Assembly: GCA_963281255.1 (NCBI GenBank)
Contig: OY725492.1
Span: 2,279,696-2,343,695, forward strand
Direction: 5' to 3'
From: Aphrocallistes beatrix
Lineage: Eukaryota > Porifera > Hexactinellida > Sceptrulophora > Aphrocallistidae
Length of the DNA stretch: 64,000 nt
This document shows positions 9,121 to 21,654 of this stretch, piece after piece. The position numbers were made by a program, and so were the translations under genes. The notes below the pieces were generated by a model. It made no database searches, was not told the DNA's origin, and saw only the letters and a list, made by a program, of their open reading frames with translations. Numbering within the stretch: position 1 is the stretch's first letter; each line of letters starts with the position of its first letter.

Positions 9121-10730
9121 CAAAAAAGGCCAAAAGTATTCGTCCATCCTTCTATATACTAAGTAAGCATGCGTAATGAATAGCTGGAATACAATTACCT
9201 TTATCAAAGTACCATAATACATTTTTCATTGTTCAAATTTAAAATGCATTCAGTACTTTTCGATTGACAAATTAAGTTTTGAATTATCTTCCATGCCTAT
9301 CAACTATCTAGGATTTAGTGATAATCATTGGCTTTAGAGTCCTTCAATGTTATTGTATATTTTGATAGACTCGATATTCGAAACAGTTCTAATTCAGACT
9401 CATGTTCATGTCTACTATAAATTCCTCAATTTATTATTTTATCTTTTAGCAATATTTTATGGTGAAGAAGATGGAGATTCCTCTTAATGTACGTTACCAG
9501 ATTGTTGGTTTGTACAAGTGTGGACATTCTCAGAGATATCTCTAAAATAGTTTCTGTACCTAGAAGCACGATCCAATCGATTCTTAAAAGTTGGTTGGCC
9601 AACGGCACTACGGAAAATCGTGCAAGAAGTGGAAGGCCGAAGAAACTGACAGACAGTAATTTGAGATCTCTGAGAAGAAACATATAGGAAAATTAGATGG
9701 TCTACTTTATCCACCATTACTGAGCATTTTAATAATGATGTACTAGCTCCTATGCGAATTTTTCCTAAGACAGCATGACTTCGGATGCACGAGATGAGGT
9801 ACTATGCTCGCGTAGCCAAACGAAACCATTGATTTCACCAAGGAACAAGAAAAAAAGATGAGTTTTTTATAAAACTCATAAGGCGTGGAGTTTATCCAAT
9901 GGAGAAATGTCATTTGGTCAGATGAGAGCAGGTTCAAGCTGTTTAAATCCGATGGGAGGCCTAGAGTATGGAGAAAAAAGGGAGAAACCTATAAATCTGA
10001 TTGTATTGTGAATACAGTGCAAGGTGATGGTGGATCTGTATTAATATGGGGATGCTTTTGTCATGGTAAGCTGGACCCTTGCATTGTCGTCGATTCAAGG
10101 TTGAATTTCACTCTTTATATCAATGATGTTTTGAAACCTTTTCATCGCAAATTTTATTCAAATTTAGTAAGAGAAAGGCCGAATCTTGTTCTAATGCAGT
10201 ACAACGCACCTAGCATTAAACTTCTCACATGGCCACCTCAAAGTCCGGACATGAATCCCATAGAGTCTCTTTGGGACATCCTCCAGAGATGTATCAATGC
10301 GAGAAGCAACCGTCCAAGGAATTTAAAAGACCTCAAAGAAGCTATATTACAAGAGTAAGAGTCTGATTTAAGATTCGAAATCTTCACATTCGAATTAGTA
10401 ATAGTTGAAGATTTCAAACAAATTGCACAACCCAATGAGTAAGATTATCAACCTGTCGCACAAGGGGTAGTACATCACCATCATGTATAGTGATAAAAAG
10501 GGACATATATGGCACAAGGTGGCAGTGATTGATAATTTGAAATAATTGGGAATTAGTATTTGATTAGATAAATCCTACAATAACTAATTCGAATGCGAAG
10601 ATTTCGAATTTGAAACTCGATTAGTTGTATCACTTACCGTTTCGGAGTTTTAATCTTCATGAATAGATCCACTTTAGTATTAAATGTACGTAAGATAATG
10701 AAGTGTGCAAATACTTTTGTCCGGGTACTG
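9121..10730 (+). mobile_element. Tc1-like element, decayed
   Basis: Right end is CAGTACCCGGACAAAAGTAT read inward from 10730, followed by TA. The left end CAAAAAAGGCCAAAAGTATT at 9121 is recognisable but eroded and lacks the flanking TA. Interior carries a broken transposase (9459-10358). It is the likely coding relative of the CACTGCCTGAACAAAAG and CACTGCCCGGACAAAAG MITEs in this window. Confidence 0.8.
9459..10358 (+). pseudogene. Tc1-like transposase pseudogene
   Basis: The start ATG at 9459 opens MVKKMEIPLNVRYQIVGLYK; the frame is lost after GHSQR and resumes one frame over as DISKIVSVPRSTIQSILKSW, the Tc1 helix-turn-helix, followed by the GRPKKLT linker. A middle part is scrambled. The nuclease part (from about 9885) shows WSDESRFKLF, VLIWGCF, then LMQYNAPS, where the second catalytic Asp has become Tyr, and SPDMNPIESLW with the Glu kept. 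About 17 residues are missing between these two motifs. It cannot encode an active enzyme. Confidence 0.88.
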
Positions 10731-10732
10731 TA

Positions 10733-12008
10733 TATCTCTGTAACGAATTGATTGAAGAAATTGTCAGGCCCAGAAAGCTAATTTTTGGCATGTGGGAGTC
10801 TTTTGGCTATGGCTCCACTAGGTTCTGAGCTCAGACGAAAACGTAGACTCATCATGGAATTATGACGTCATTGTCACATTTTTAAAAGTTAAGCAATACA
10901 GGGTGGCTCATAAGTTCTGATACAAGCTTCATTATGTATAAAATGATTTATACTCGAACTATCTTGGTTATTATGATCTTTAGAGAACGTAATTCGAATA
11001 TTCTCAATGATGTAAATAGATTTATCGAGTCTAAGACCTGGAACTGTGTTTTGTATGGTGAGTTCTATGGGGAAAAAATGTGTCCTGGCACGCAGCGAAA
11101 ATCGAGAATCAAGGTCTCAACTTCTGTAAAAAATGTCTTTATAATCGATGTCCTATGGCGATTTAGCACCGGATACCTTTCATTCACCATGGAAATATTT
11201 CATAAACCCATTGAATTCATTATCAGAAACGAGAGAAAGTTATTATTTCACGATATCAAATTAGGTACATTTTGCAAAATCACCCAAAATTGCACTTTTT
11301 TTCACATCACCAGAAATATGATCGAAATGGTTCTCAATATGTACTGATATAAACATCCTATATTTCTACAAATTTAGAGTGTTCGAGGGAAATGTGAGAA
11401 CCAATTTTTCGAAGAATTTGAAGACTCTAGAAAGAACATTTGAAAAGCAGTGGGGCCTGCTACTGGATTTTCGCTACGTGCCAGGACACATTTTTTCCCC
11501 ATAAAAATTACCATACAAAACACAGTTCCAGGTTTAGACTGGAAAAGTCTTCTAAATCATTGAGAATATTCGATTTAGAATCTCTAAAGACCATAATAGC
11601 AAAGATTGTTTGAGTATAAGAAATTTTTACACTTAATGAAGCTTGTCACAGAACTTATGAGCCACCCTGTACAGTTATTCGAGCATAACTCAGCTATTAT
11701 AGGATATGGAAGGCTGAAATTTTAATAGACTCTGTATATAAACATACTTCACATATGATACAACTATCATCAAAAAATGATGACCCCTCACTTTGTTATG
11801 ACGTCATCATTACTCATCAAAAATTTTAAAAATTGATAAATTTGGTGATTTTCCACGCGATATCGATTATAACAGTAGGACAGAACTATTTAGAGATGTT
11901 ATTTCCTCTATAATTAATCAATGGTGACCACAGGCGGCCAAAGGGCGCCTCCGGCGGACACAAAGTGTCCGCCAGCCACGCAGCACCAGCAAGCGAAGCG
12001 CGGTTGTA
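10733..12008 (-). mobile_element. R element 3, with nested MITE
   Basis: Runs from CTGTAACGAATTGATTGAAG to the GC-rich block (GCGAAGCGCGGTTG near 12000). It is split by the MITE at 10899-11669. Contains two TGACGTCA sites. Confidence 0.88.
10899..11669. mobile_element. 771 bp foldback MITE
   Basis: Ends CAGGGTGGCTCATAAGTTCTG in perfect inverse, with TA on both sides (10897-10898, 11670-11671). Inverted arms extend about 215 bp with scattered differences. A 137-codon open frame (10934-11347) overlaps the left arm and resembles nothing known to me. Tc1/mariner-type target. Confidence 0.9.
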
Positions 12009-12382
12009 GTCAATATCGCACGAAAATCATCAAAATGATCAATTTTTAAAATTTTTGATGAGTAATGATGACGTCATAAAAAGTGATGAGTCATCATTTT
12101 TTGATGTTAGTAGCATGATATGTGAGATATGTTTGTATACAGATTATATTAAAATTTCAGCTTCCTATCTCATATAATGGCTGAGGTATGCTCGAATAAC
12201 TGTATTGCTTAACTTTTTAAAATGTAACGAATTGATTGAAGAAACTTAAGGCGTAGAAAGCTGATTTTTGGCATGTGGGGATATTTTGGCAATGGCTCCA
12301 CTAAGTTCTGAGCTCAGACAAAATGTCGACTCATCAATGGAATTATGACGTCATTAGCAAGCAAGCAAGCGAAGCGTACTTG
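12009..12382 (+). repeat. R element 4, fragment
   Basis: Body sequence starting TCAATATCGCACGAAAATCA and ending TGACGTCATTAG, joined to a reversed scrap of the GC-rich block (GCAAGCGAAGCGTACTTG). Two TGACGTCA sites and one TGAGTCA. Confidence 0.8.
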
Positions 12383-13089
12383 TCCTTACTATTCATACTC
12401 GATTAATATTTATTTGTATATATATAGATATATATACAAGCGCGCTTCGGTTGCTTCCTTTGCGCGGCTGACGGACACTTTGATTAATTATAGGGGAAAT
12501 AACATCTCTAAATACGTCTGTCCTAATGTTAAAATCGATTTCGCATGAAAAATCACCAAATTTGTCAATTTTAAAAATTTGGATGAGTAATGATGACGTC
12601 ATAACAAAGTGATGAGTCATCATTTTTTGATTATAGTTGTATCATATGTGAGGTATGTCAGTATACAGATTCTATCAAAATCTCAGCCTTCTATCTCCTA
12701 CAATGGCTGAGTTATCCTCTAATAACTGTATTGCTTAAATTTTAAAAATGTGACAATGAAGTCATGATGAGTCGACATTTTGCTGTGAGCTCAAAACTTA
12801 GTGGAGCCATAGCCAAAAGACTCCCACATGTCAAAAATCAGCTCTCTGTGCCCAGCAGTTTCTTCAATCAATTCGTCACAGAGATATATATACAGTCGAT
12901 TTAATCGGGTCACTTTTGGCAGGAACGCAATAGCTCTCACACATAGAGGCTAATATAAAAATATTTTCGGTTAATAGGGTGCTCCGCTTATTCGGGCCAA
13001 AATATGCCCTGACCGATGTGACCCTATTAAGCGGAGTCGAATGTATATACTATATGAATAAATATTAATCGAGTTTTAATAGTAAGGAT
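12383..13089 (+). mobile_element. R element 5, both ends present
   Basis: Left end TCCTTACTATTCATACTCG at 12383, right end CGAGTTTTAATAGTAAGGAT at 13089. The GC-rich block is shortened after the first hairpin arm. A pogo-like MITE (12893-13043) is inserted in the TA-rich stretch near the right end. One exact TGACGTCA site (12594) and one TGAGTCA. Confidence 0.88.
12893..13043. mobile_element. pogo-like MITE, copy D, shortened
   Basis: Begins CAGTCGATTTAATCGGGTCA and ends GCGGAGTCGAATG with TA flanks. About 37 bp of the left side present in copies at 20754, 20948 and 43208 is missing. Confidence 0.85.
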
Positions 13090-13110
13090 ATATATATATA
13101 TATATATATA

Positions 13111-13604
13111 TCTGTAACGAATTAAAATAAAAACTACCAGGCCCAGAAAGCTGATTTTTGGCATGTGGGAGTCTTTTGGCTATGCCTCCAGTAAGCTCTG
13201 AGCTCAGACGAGAATGTCGACTCATCATGGAATTATGACGTCATTGTCACATTTTTAAAAGTTAAGCAACACAGTAATTGGAGTATAACTCAGCCATTAT
13301 AGGAGATAGAAGGCTGAAATTTTAATAGAATATGTATACTAACATACCTCACATATGATGCAACTATCATCAAAAAATGTCGACTCATCACCTTCTAATG
13401 ACGTCACCATTATGCATCAAAAATTTTTAAATTGACAAATTTGGTGATTTTTCGAGTGATATCGATTATAACAGTAGCACAGATATATTTAGAGATGCAA
13501 TCTCCATTATAATGAACCAATGTGACCACAGGCGACCGAAGGGAGCCTCCGGAGGACACAAAGTGTCCGCCAGCCGCGCAGCGCAAACAAGCGAAGCGCG
13601 CTTG
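13111..13604 (-). repeat. R element 6
   Basis: From CTGTAACGAATTAAAATAAA to the GC-rich block ending GCGAAGCGCGCTTG, flanked on both sides by TA repeats. The next R copy starts 16 bp beyond. Confidence 0.9.
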
Positions 13605-13619
13605 TATATATATATATAT

Positions 13620-13690
13620 ATCTGCAACGAATTGATTGAAGAAACTGCCAGGCGCAGAAAGCTGATTTTTGGCATGTGGGAGTGTTTAAA
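13620..13690 (-). repeat. R element 7, first 70 bp only
   Basis: CTGCAACGAATTGATTGAAG to GGCATGTGGGAG, then unrelated sequence. Confidence 0.85.
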
Positions 13691-14927
13691 AATCAAAATA
13701 TAACTTACTAGAAAATACACTCTTACACTGCTGTGCAATAAAAAATTTCGACAGACTTCAATGAGCTATAACCACATACAAATCTGTTCTCTTTGGCCGG
13801 ATATAGCAGATTGAACAGGAAGGGAATGTTGAGAAACTCAACTCTAAATCTGATGGCCACCTGAGTTACAGAGGGTTGAAGACGATTCGTGTTGATGAAG
13901 TCATCGGAGCCCTCCGCAGGAGGATATTAAGGTTGGCCTGTCCTATGGGCATTTAGTTTTTTATCAAAAATTTGCCAAAAGACCTTTTTAATAATTTTTA
14001 GATCCCTAAAGGAGTTCTAAACATTAATTTCGATTTTTAGAATTTCAACGCCAATTTTTCGCCACTTAGAGCCAATTGTACCACTTGGTGTTCCCCAAAA
14101 AAGGACACATTTTTGAACCGAAATGTCTCATATCCATAACTTATTTGAACTATGTCAGATCATTATTTTTATGCTAAATTAGTGCTGAGCAAAAAATGAT
14201 GATCTGACATGTTTCAAAGAAGTTATTGATCTGGAATTCCTATTGAATGTGGCCATTTTTGGGTGTTGCTATTTTTGGGAGTGACCAGTTTTTCAAACTT
14301 TTGATGGTGAAAAATTTTGATATACCATATTTTGAAGTTAATTACTGCTATAATTTGTAGAAAAGGACATTTGCATGTTATTTAATATTCCAAAGCAGTT
14401 AAAACTAATGGAAATTGAGGGACAAATTTAAATATGTTCTAAATCCTATTTTCTGAAACTTTTTTTTCAGCAATTATAAAGGTAATAACTTTTTGTAAAT
14501 TCAACAAAGGAGCGAAAACAACGGTTTTTGATAGATCTCGAAGAGTATAACATAATAAATAGAGATAATTTTGACATTACGAATAAAAAGAGAATTATGA
14601 AAAAAAATAGTGTCAAAATTACTAAAAATATTTTCTTCAGGTGTTTGGTGTGAATTTTTAACAATTTTCAATTTGAAAGTTTATAAAGGATTGTAAGCAT
14701 ATTGTGTCTGATTTCTTCCTTGTAATTTGACCAAATTTTTATTTTAAAAAAATTATATGTTGAATTATTTCAATTATTAATGCAGTTTTGCAGATAACTC
14801 TGCGATTCAAATCCGCACTGAAAAAATTAAATGAATCGGTTGAAAAAGTCAAAAGTTAGCTATTATAGGAAAGGCAACCTAACTCTCTAAAGAGGGTAAC
14901 AAGGCTTCCAAGACTTCCCAATTCTTC
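13691..14927. other. no gene seen
   Basis: AT-rich, no supported frame. The stretch runs directly into an S-type repeat end at 14928 and may be the body of a diverged S copy. Confidence 0.4.
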
Positions 14928-14987
14928 AATCAATTCGGGCAAACACAAAAAATATCTAAAAAATCCTAGCATTTTAATATATAAGGT
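14928..14987. repeat. S-type repeat end
   Basis: CAATTCTTCAATCAATTCGG followed by ATCCTAGCATTTTAATATAT. This is the inverse of the start of the S copy at 57784. Confidence 0.75.
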
Positions 14988-15123
14988 TAAAGTAAATACT
15001 GAAAAATATCCATGATAAGCCTAAAGAATACATTAATAATACTTACCATTAAAACTAGATTAATAATCTCGAATCGGACAAAGTGGTTATTTTTGTACCT
15101 CACAAAAATTGGAGTCTTTTTGA

Positions 15124-15230
15124 ACCCCACTTAGTCTTCTACGTAGTATTACTGGCGTACATTTGTACCCTACCTAGTCTTCTAAGTAGTATTGCTGGGG
15201 TACATTTGTACCCCACTTAGTCTTCTACGC
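15124..15230. repeat. 43 bp tandem repeat, 2.5 units
   Basis: Units start ACCCCACTTAGTCTTCTACG and contain GTACATTTGTACCCC, itself partly palindromic (GTACATTTGTAC). Confidence 0.9.
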
Positions 15231-16604
15231 AGGCCCGGATTATCCATGAGGCAATGGAGGCAGTTGCCTCCGCCCCCGATTTTTACCGGCCCTGAAAACT
15301 GGCATCATTGATCGTCCTGAGTTATGGGAAATTTTTTATGGGTTACTTGAAACAATATATATTTATATAATATCACGTAACAAAGACATTATACACATTA
15401 TTGTGAAAATTTTTGCTAAATAGAAATACTTAAAATTTGAATAATAATAATTTTGGCATCACTCTACAGTCACCGATTACTGCTTACTTGTCTGTGATAC
15501 TTTCGGTCCAGCCGGACCAATAACTTGTAATACCTTGGAACAAATATTTCAGCTAATTTTGTTCAGCTCGGACTTAGTAAGTCGCCAAGGAAGGGCCAGG
15601 AGGGACAAGATCAGACCCCACCATTCGCAGTCAGAGTCGATATCTTTCCCACTTTTATTTAAGGACAAATCAATCAATCTTTGATAGCTGTACAATGTTG
15701 GACTTTCTACTTAGAGGAATAGAGACTAAAACTACTCGGTTAACTCGGTTGATTTGGTTGATTCTGTGCCTGTGACTTTGATCTATATCACTGATTAATA
15801 AAAGCCATTTTATTATTATCAATTAATTCATCAATCAATTGAAAGATAAATTTCATAATCGCTCACATTTGAGGTTTTGGACAGTTCGCTTCTAAACATA
15901 GGATCGTAGGATCCGCCTGTTATAATGTTAAAAAAAGTTATAACCCTATCTTGTATGAACAACTTAGATAATTATAAGTTAGGATATTTTAGACACTTCC
16001 AATGGATTAAGGTAAAACATCCTAAAAACTGTAAAATCGTCCGTTCAACATAGCGTGCTTTAGAGGAATTATCTCATGAATTGTTAATAAATACTTGTAC
16101 TGCGAACTTCGTATTATATTGCTTTGTAATCAATACTGTTAAATTCAATGGAATTGCCAGATTTGACATACCTATGGTTGAATTCTCAATAAGCGCGAAT
16201 GAAGAAAAAAGTGATACAAAGTGATACAAAACCACGGTACACTAGGAGGGACACTTTAGAAAAAGGCCAACAGTCAGAGCATAAATCCCAATATGGAACC
16301 CCGGTATATGAATCGAATCGTAATTATCCGAAAATTCATTAGAAGTGTCATAAATGTTCTAATTCTTATCTAATATGTCATGCCAGATTGGGTTACGAAC
16401 TTTTTGAATGGCCTAAGTATATGGAAAATATCGCCAAAAATTCCTGATATTTTCACGATACTTCAAAATTAACATATTTTCTATAGTAATTATTTTAAAT
16501 ATTTACGAATATGTACTAAAATAGCTAAATAGTAAATAGTTATCGACATTGGGGATTTCCGATTTATCATATTGATATCGGGGTGTTCACAAAAGATTGA
16601 TATA
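15231..16604. other. no gene seen; possible hAT scrap at its start
   Basis: At 15231 CAGGCCCGGATTATCCATGA resembles a hAT tip, but no matching inverse end was found. The remainder is AT-rich without a supported feature. Confidence 0.35.
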
Positions 16605-17131
16605 CAGTAGAACCTCTATAAGTGGGGGAGGTTGGGCCGGCTAGCATGATGATACTCCCCCATTCCCCACTTATGATTCCAATTGTAATATTCCCATAAA
16701 ACAAGCTTGCCTTAGTATGTATTACTATGAGAATTCTCTATTCTACTTTCCCTAAAATTTATTATTACTTTCTTACGATTTTTTAATGGTTTATTAAGGG
16801 TGTAATGATATGAGAAAGGGTTGATTTGTGAGGCACGAAATTTCCAGCAAATGGTATAGCACAATCCCAAGTTCCGATTCATCTGTGAATGGTTGTTTTG
16901 ATTCATATCCAATTTCGCATAGAAAAACTCTTATCATATTCCCCACATATAGAGGTTAATCTTAGTGTCGTGAGGTATTATTAGCCTAAAAGTCACCCCC
17001 ATTCCCCGCATAATGGCACTTCCCCACTTATGGAGGTTTATCTGTATGGAAATGAGCAAAGATGTCAAAAAATTGCCCCACTTATAGAGGTCCCCCCACA
17101 TATAGAGACCCCACTTATAGAGGTTCTACTG
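16605..17131. mobile_element. pogo-like MITE, 527 bp
   Basis: Ends CAGTAGAACCTCTATAAGTG and inverse, TA on both sides. Nearly identical to the copy at 40171-40691, which is in opposite orientation. A 66-codon frame inside is shared by both copies (two differences) but only reflects their DNA identity. Confidence 0.92.
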
Positions 17132-17174
17132 TATTGTATATACTATATAATATTGTGATACATAAAAAATGAAT

Positions 17175-17830
17175 AGCAACATTATGAAACATCTCAAGCC
17201 ATACAGAGGTAAACAACTTTATCTTGAGATGTTTTCGCCATAAATATTATCTAATATTCATTACGAGAAAGACATCACAAATGATATTAAGCAAAAGCCC
17301 ACTGCTATTTTAGATTATAATAACATAATGTGGGGTGGATAAGTTAGACCAGAATATTAAAGAATTCAGACCTTATTGTGCCATTCAGAGATGGCTTTGC
17401 GTATTACTTTTTGATTTGATAGGGATTTGCTCCCTGGCATCCTGGGTTTTATATTGAATAAATTATCCTGATTTGCCTCTTTGCAAATCTAAAAACAGGA
17501 AGGAATTTTATATGAGCTAGGAAAATAACTAATTACTCTTTTGTTAACTTCGCGTCGGAAAAGCAGTAATCATCGATATTTGTCTGTACATATAAAATAT
17601 GTTATTGAATCTATTCTTATTCCAAAGACCTTACCTATAATGTTCAATTTGATGAACCCTTGGCCTCTTTAGAAAAATCTAGGGGTAAATTTGGTCGTTG
17701 TTCACTATGCGAGAGAACAAAGGATAAGAAACAAGAAACACATGTTTTTCTTGTAAGCAACATGTTTGTAGTGATCACTGTAAACTTGTTTACTATTGTC
17801 CCAATTGTGAGATAAATGTATCACTTTAAT
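17175..17830 (+). pseudogene. piggyBac transposase relic (C-terminal half)
   Basis: Translation in shifting frames parallels the intact gene at 41589-45186. KQKPTAILDYNN matches KQKPQLILDYNR; the third-aspartate region is destroyed; FRPYCAIQRW with CVLLFDLIG matches the HRPYRATRRW, CVLFFDLIG segment; and GRCSLCERTK with SCKQHVC and CPNCE is the C-terminal cysteine-rich finger. Several frameshifts and stops are present, including around the former GVDVLDQ motif. It is an old member of the same subfamily. It lies directly beside the palindrome at 17899. Confidence 0.82.
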
Positions 17831-17898
17831 GATTTCTATTTTGATTCTTCAAAAAGATTTTTTTATTTTATTGAATACTACAAATTTGAATGATAGTC

Positions 17899-18965
17899 CA
17901 TAGCGTACTCTAATAATGCCTCACAGTAAAATAACCAAGGATGCGGTAATAGCCGAATGGATTAATACACGATTAACCTAAAATCGTTAATCATGTATGA
18001 TAGGCATTAAGAATGTATTACGAGCATATATAAACATGGTATCAAAGTACATATATCCGTTGTCAAAATTTCGATTAGACATCATATCATTGCGCAACAG
18101 GTCATTATATGGAGGATTTTGGTAATTTTTCAAGTTGTTTTAAGCCTACTTCTAAATGTCATTAAGGTATAATTTTTGTTTAGAACTAAGATTAGTACGA
18201 GTTGATCTGAAAAATTTAGAATTTTTCAATGGAATGTTGTTACATTCCCGCGTTGCTATGGTAAAGCATTTTGATCAGTTTGAGCCATATCCTGCAAACT
18301 GTAAGAACTAGGTTTTCAAATTTGATCGTATTTGATAGGCAATTGGCTACTTCCTATTAGGTGGTAATACAAATTTTACTTCTAAATTCACAGACTACAG
18401 AGTTATGCGACAATTTAGTGTTTTGGTCACATTCTTAAAATCAACCCATAACTCAAAACTCGCTGAATTTAGAAGTTCAAGTTGTATTATCACCTAATAG
18501 GAAGTAGTCCATTGCTTATCAAACACGATCAAATTTGGAGCTCTAATCATTACAGTTTGCATGAAATGACCCAAACTGACCAAAATGCTTTACCATAGCA
18601 ACGCGGGAATGCAACAACATTCCATTGAAAAATTCTAAATTTTTCAGATCAACTCGTACTAATCTTAGTTCTAAACAAAAATTATACCTTAATGACATTT
18701 AGAAGTAGGCTTAAAACAGCTTTAAAAATTGCCAAAATCCTCCATATAATGACCTGTTGCGCAATGATATGATGACTAATCGAAATTTTTCCAACGGATA
18801 TATGTACTTTGATGCCATGTTTATATATGCTGGTAATACTTTCTTAATGCCTATTCTGCATGGTTAACGATTTTAGGCTAATCGTGTATTAATCCATTCG
18901 GCTATTACTTCATCCCTACTCCATGATTTTCAGTCTACTGTGAGGCATTATTAGAGTAGGCTATG
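17899..18965. mobile_element. foldback FB-1, 1067 bp palindrome
   Basis: Two arms of about 495-500 bp in inverse orientation around a loop of roughly 75 bp (about 18399-18471). Tips CATAGCGTACTC and inverse CATAGCCTACTC. Exact 7 bp target duplication GATAGTC at 17892-17898 and 18966-18972. No coding capacity. Same length as FB-2 (38036-39102) and very similar to it. Confidence 0.92.
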
Positions 18966-18972
18966 GATAGTC

Positions 18973-19780
18973 TTTATTCCTTAACCCTTGATTATCGAGA
19001 ACTCGCGATATCGCGGATGTCTCAAGCCATTTTCATTGGGAAAGAAGACATAAAGTTGTACCACTGTAGTACATTTCGGTAGTCTTAGGTTAAATCACTT
19101 ATATGCAGTAAGTCTCTGTAGTTTATGTAATTTTACAGGGACTTTTATAATCAAAAAGAGTTTTTATATTCATTGTTAATGCATCTAGGCTAGAGTCTAA
19201 ACAGCATTCATTCCTAATTATTAGGGAATTAAAATATTGATCAAATGAAAAACTAGCCTTCGCACCATTTCTATATTAAATGATGACTTTAAAATACTAT
19301 ACAACAATTAAATGTAATGGGGTTAATGTATAACAATACAAGGATATATACTGAATTACTCACTTGAGTGACGGATGTTAAAGACTGAAATACCTATTCA
19401 CAAACCATCTGAAACTTTTTTCACACTTTTATTTGAATTCTCATTTTCTTTCCGCGATTAAAACTAGAGTTTTCGTATGTGTAGATCCTGAATACGATAT
19501 TTTTGACGCCTATTCCACACCTTTTGATGAATTTTCAAACCAACGCGAGTTTAGCTTTCAAAGGTTAAACTAAATTTTTCGGGTACCCATATTATGAAAC
19601 AGAGTATCCGAGATGCCCATTTCACATCGATATATGCTGTTAAAGATATTTTAACTTTTTAATTCTAGGTTGCTTCAATAACAACCCGAGAGAATAACTA
19701 GGCCAAAATCGTGATAGGAAAATAGTGCAGGTACCCCACTTGCACTAAAAAAGTGTTTAGCAAATGGCGATTAACGCGGA
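18973..19780. other. no gene seen
   Basis: A TTAACCC motif at about 18981 recalls a piggyBac-type tip, but no matching inverse end was found. Nothing else supported. Confidence 0.35.
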
Positions 19781-19834
19781 ACGAAGTGTTCGCAAGCCGC
19801 GCAGCGCAAGCAAAAAAAGCGCACTTGTATGTTA
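19780..19834 (-). repeat. GC-rich end of an R/S-type repeat
   Basis: GCGGAACGAAGTGTTCGC hairpin followed by CCGCGCAGCGCAAGC and GCGCACTTGTA. Confidence 0.75.
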
Positions 19835-20097
19835 TAAAATTTTTAATAGCATATACAAGCGATCATTGGCACATTAATTAAGGGGTCCACAAAATGGAGT
19901 TCATCTTTTAGGAAATAAATTGGTATAATTATATGTGGAGGGGCGCAAATTTTAATTCTTAGCAAAGTTGTTCGTGTAACTACAATTTATCTAATCTAAA
20001 ATATTACATATTAAAGATCATTTATTACAATATTTATTGATACACAACATGGGAAATAATCTTCATTTTGAATAATTGCTATATTCTATAGGATTCT

Positions 20098-20338
20098 AAT
20101 CTAAGTTGACTAATTCATTGAAAGATGATGAAGAATTATGAATTATTCAATTAATGAATTATTCAAAATCTCAAACATTAGTGCAGATTCTATGCCCAAA
20201 AGTGGTTAAAAGGTTGCTCATGTTATATACCTCTAACATTGCTCAGTCCCTAGGCGAAATATCGAATATTTTTTTCATTATTTTATTTTTAAATTTTGAG
20301 TAATTCATTGAAAATTCATGAATTAGTCAACTTAGATT
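20098..20338. mobile_element. small MITE, 241 bp
   Basis: Inverted ends AATCTAAGTTGACTAATTCA and inverse. The flanking TCTA on both sides may be a 4 bp target duplication. Family unknown. Confidence 0.65.
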
Positions 20339-20753
20339 CTAATATTATTTTACTTATTATTTATACACAACATACAATGTTATATTTATATACTTGCACA
20401 TTTGCTGATAGATAAATGTGTAGGTGGAATTCGTCTGAAAACATAAATGTATGAATGTACTTTCTCTACTGTAATCTGGGAATAGCAATTTGTCCAATGT
20501 TAAATATAGGAAATTGTCTTACAGTAACATTTGGATAATTCTATGATAACCGTTAACCGGATCTATAGCTCTAACTCAGACAAAAATTCACTTTGAAATG
20601 TTTTTGATTTGATCTATCTGCGATTTTTAACGTCTTTTTTCATCCCTAAATCCCTAAATTGTTCCAAAATCTATTGAGTTAAGACGAATTTCTATTATGA
20701 CAATTGTTCATCAGTAATACTATGTAGAATACTAGGTGATATATATATATATA
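20339..20753. other. no gene seen
   Basis: AT-rich, ends in a TA microsatellite. Nothing supported. Confidence 0.5.
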
Positions 20754-20941
20754 CAGTTGACTCCGCTTAATAGGGTCACTGTTTAATCGGGTCAACCGCT
20801 TAATCGGGTCACTTTTGGCAGGACCGGAATAGCTCTCACAAATAGAAGCTAATACAAAATATTTTCGGTTAATAGGGTTCTCCGCTTATTCGGGCCAAAA
20901 GCTCCTCTGACCGATGTGACACTATTAAGCGGAGTCGACTG
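20754..20941. mobile_element. pogo-like MITE, copy A
   Basis: 188 bp; ends CAGTTGACTCCGCTTAATAG and inverse CAGTCGACTCCGCTTAATAG, TA on both sides. The CTTAATCGGGTC repeats inside are typical of pogo/Tigger-derived MITEs. Confidence 0.92.
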
Positions 20942-20947
20942 TATATA

Positions 20948-21134
20948 CAGTCGACTCCGCTTAATAGGGCCACTGTTTAATCGGGTCAGCCGCTTAATCG
21001 GGCCACTTTTGGCAGGACCGGAATAACTCTCACACATAGAAGCTAATACAAAATATTTTCGGTTAATAGGGTCCTCCGCTTAATCGGGGCAAAATGTCCT
21101 CTGACCGATGTGGGCTTATTAAGCGAGTCGACTG
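20948..21134. mobile_element. pogo-like MITE, copy B
   Basis: 187 bp copy of the same family only six bases after copy A, in the same orientation. One base is missing near the right end (AAGCGAGTCGACTG). Confidence 0.92.
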
Positions 21135-21158
21135 TATATATATATATATATATATATA

Positions 21159-21650
21159 CACTCGAACCTCTTTTATCCGGACAGTGCCGGACCGGAGGGT
21201 TCCCGGATATCGGAGGTGCCCGGATATCGGAGGTCCGGATAAGAGAGGTGTCCGTAACTCAGAAATCAACTTGAATAGCAGTTTATAGTGTTAAAACTGT
21301 CAATTTGTATAATGGGTGAGTTTAAACAATATCTAGTGCCCGTAACTTAGAGGTTATCAAAATTTGAGTTCCGGATAAGAGAGGTGATTGTAAATAGATA
21401 TTCTATAAAGGAAAAGAAACTATTCCATTGCGATTGATTAATACATTTTAAGCAGTATTTACCCTTGAATATATTAGATGTCGCAATTATCTTCCAAATT
21501 CATTATCAAAGTTCATTAAATAATATTACATGATAAATATTGCTGGAATTGTGGTTAATAATTGACTTGAAAATAGGACAATGCATATTGATTAAATGTC
21601 GAAAGGGCTGCCCGGTTGAGAGAGGTGCCCGGATAAGAGAGGTTCGAGTG
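21159..21650. mobile_element. pogo-like MITE, 492 bp
   Basis: Ends CACTCGAACCTCTTTTATCC and inverse CACTCGAACCTCTCTTATCC, with TA flanks. Internal runs of CCCGGATATCGGAGGT. Separate family from copies A-D. Confidence 0.88.
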
Positions 21651-21654
21651 TATA

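Noticed and set aside
10934-11347. 137-codon frame
   Set aside because: It spans the inverted arm of a foldback MITE and has no recognisable motif.
13512-13703. Frames across GC-rich R ends (also 12345-12623, 21063-21288, 49623-49916, 50310-50507)
   Set aside because: They recur only because R copies recur, in both strands, and end in microsatellites.
16712-16912. 66-codon frame shared with 40388-40708
   Set aside because: Both lie in near-identical MITE copies; the shared frame only reflects DNA identity.
18981-19330. piggyBac MITE from the TTAACCC motif
   Set aside because: The nearest GGGGTTAA near 19318 does not continue as an inverted repeat.
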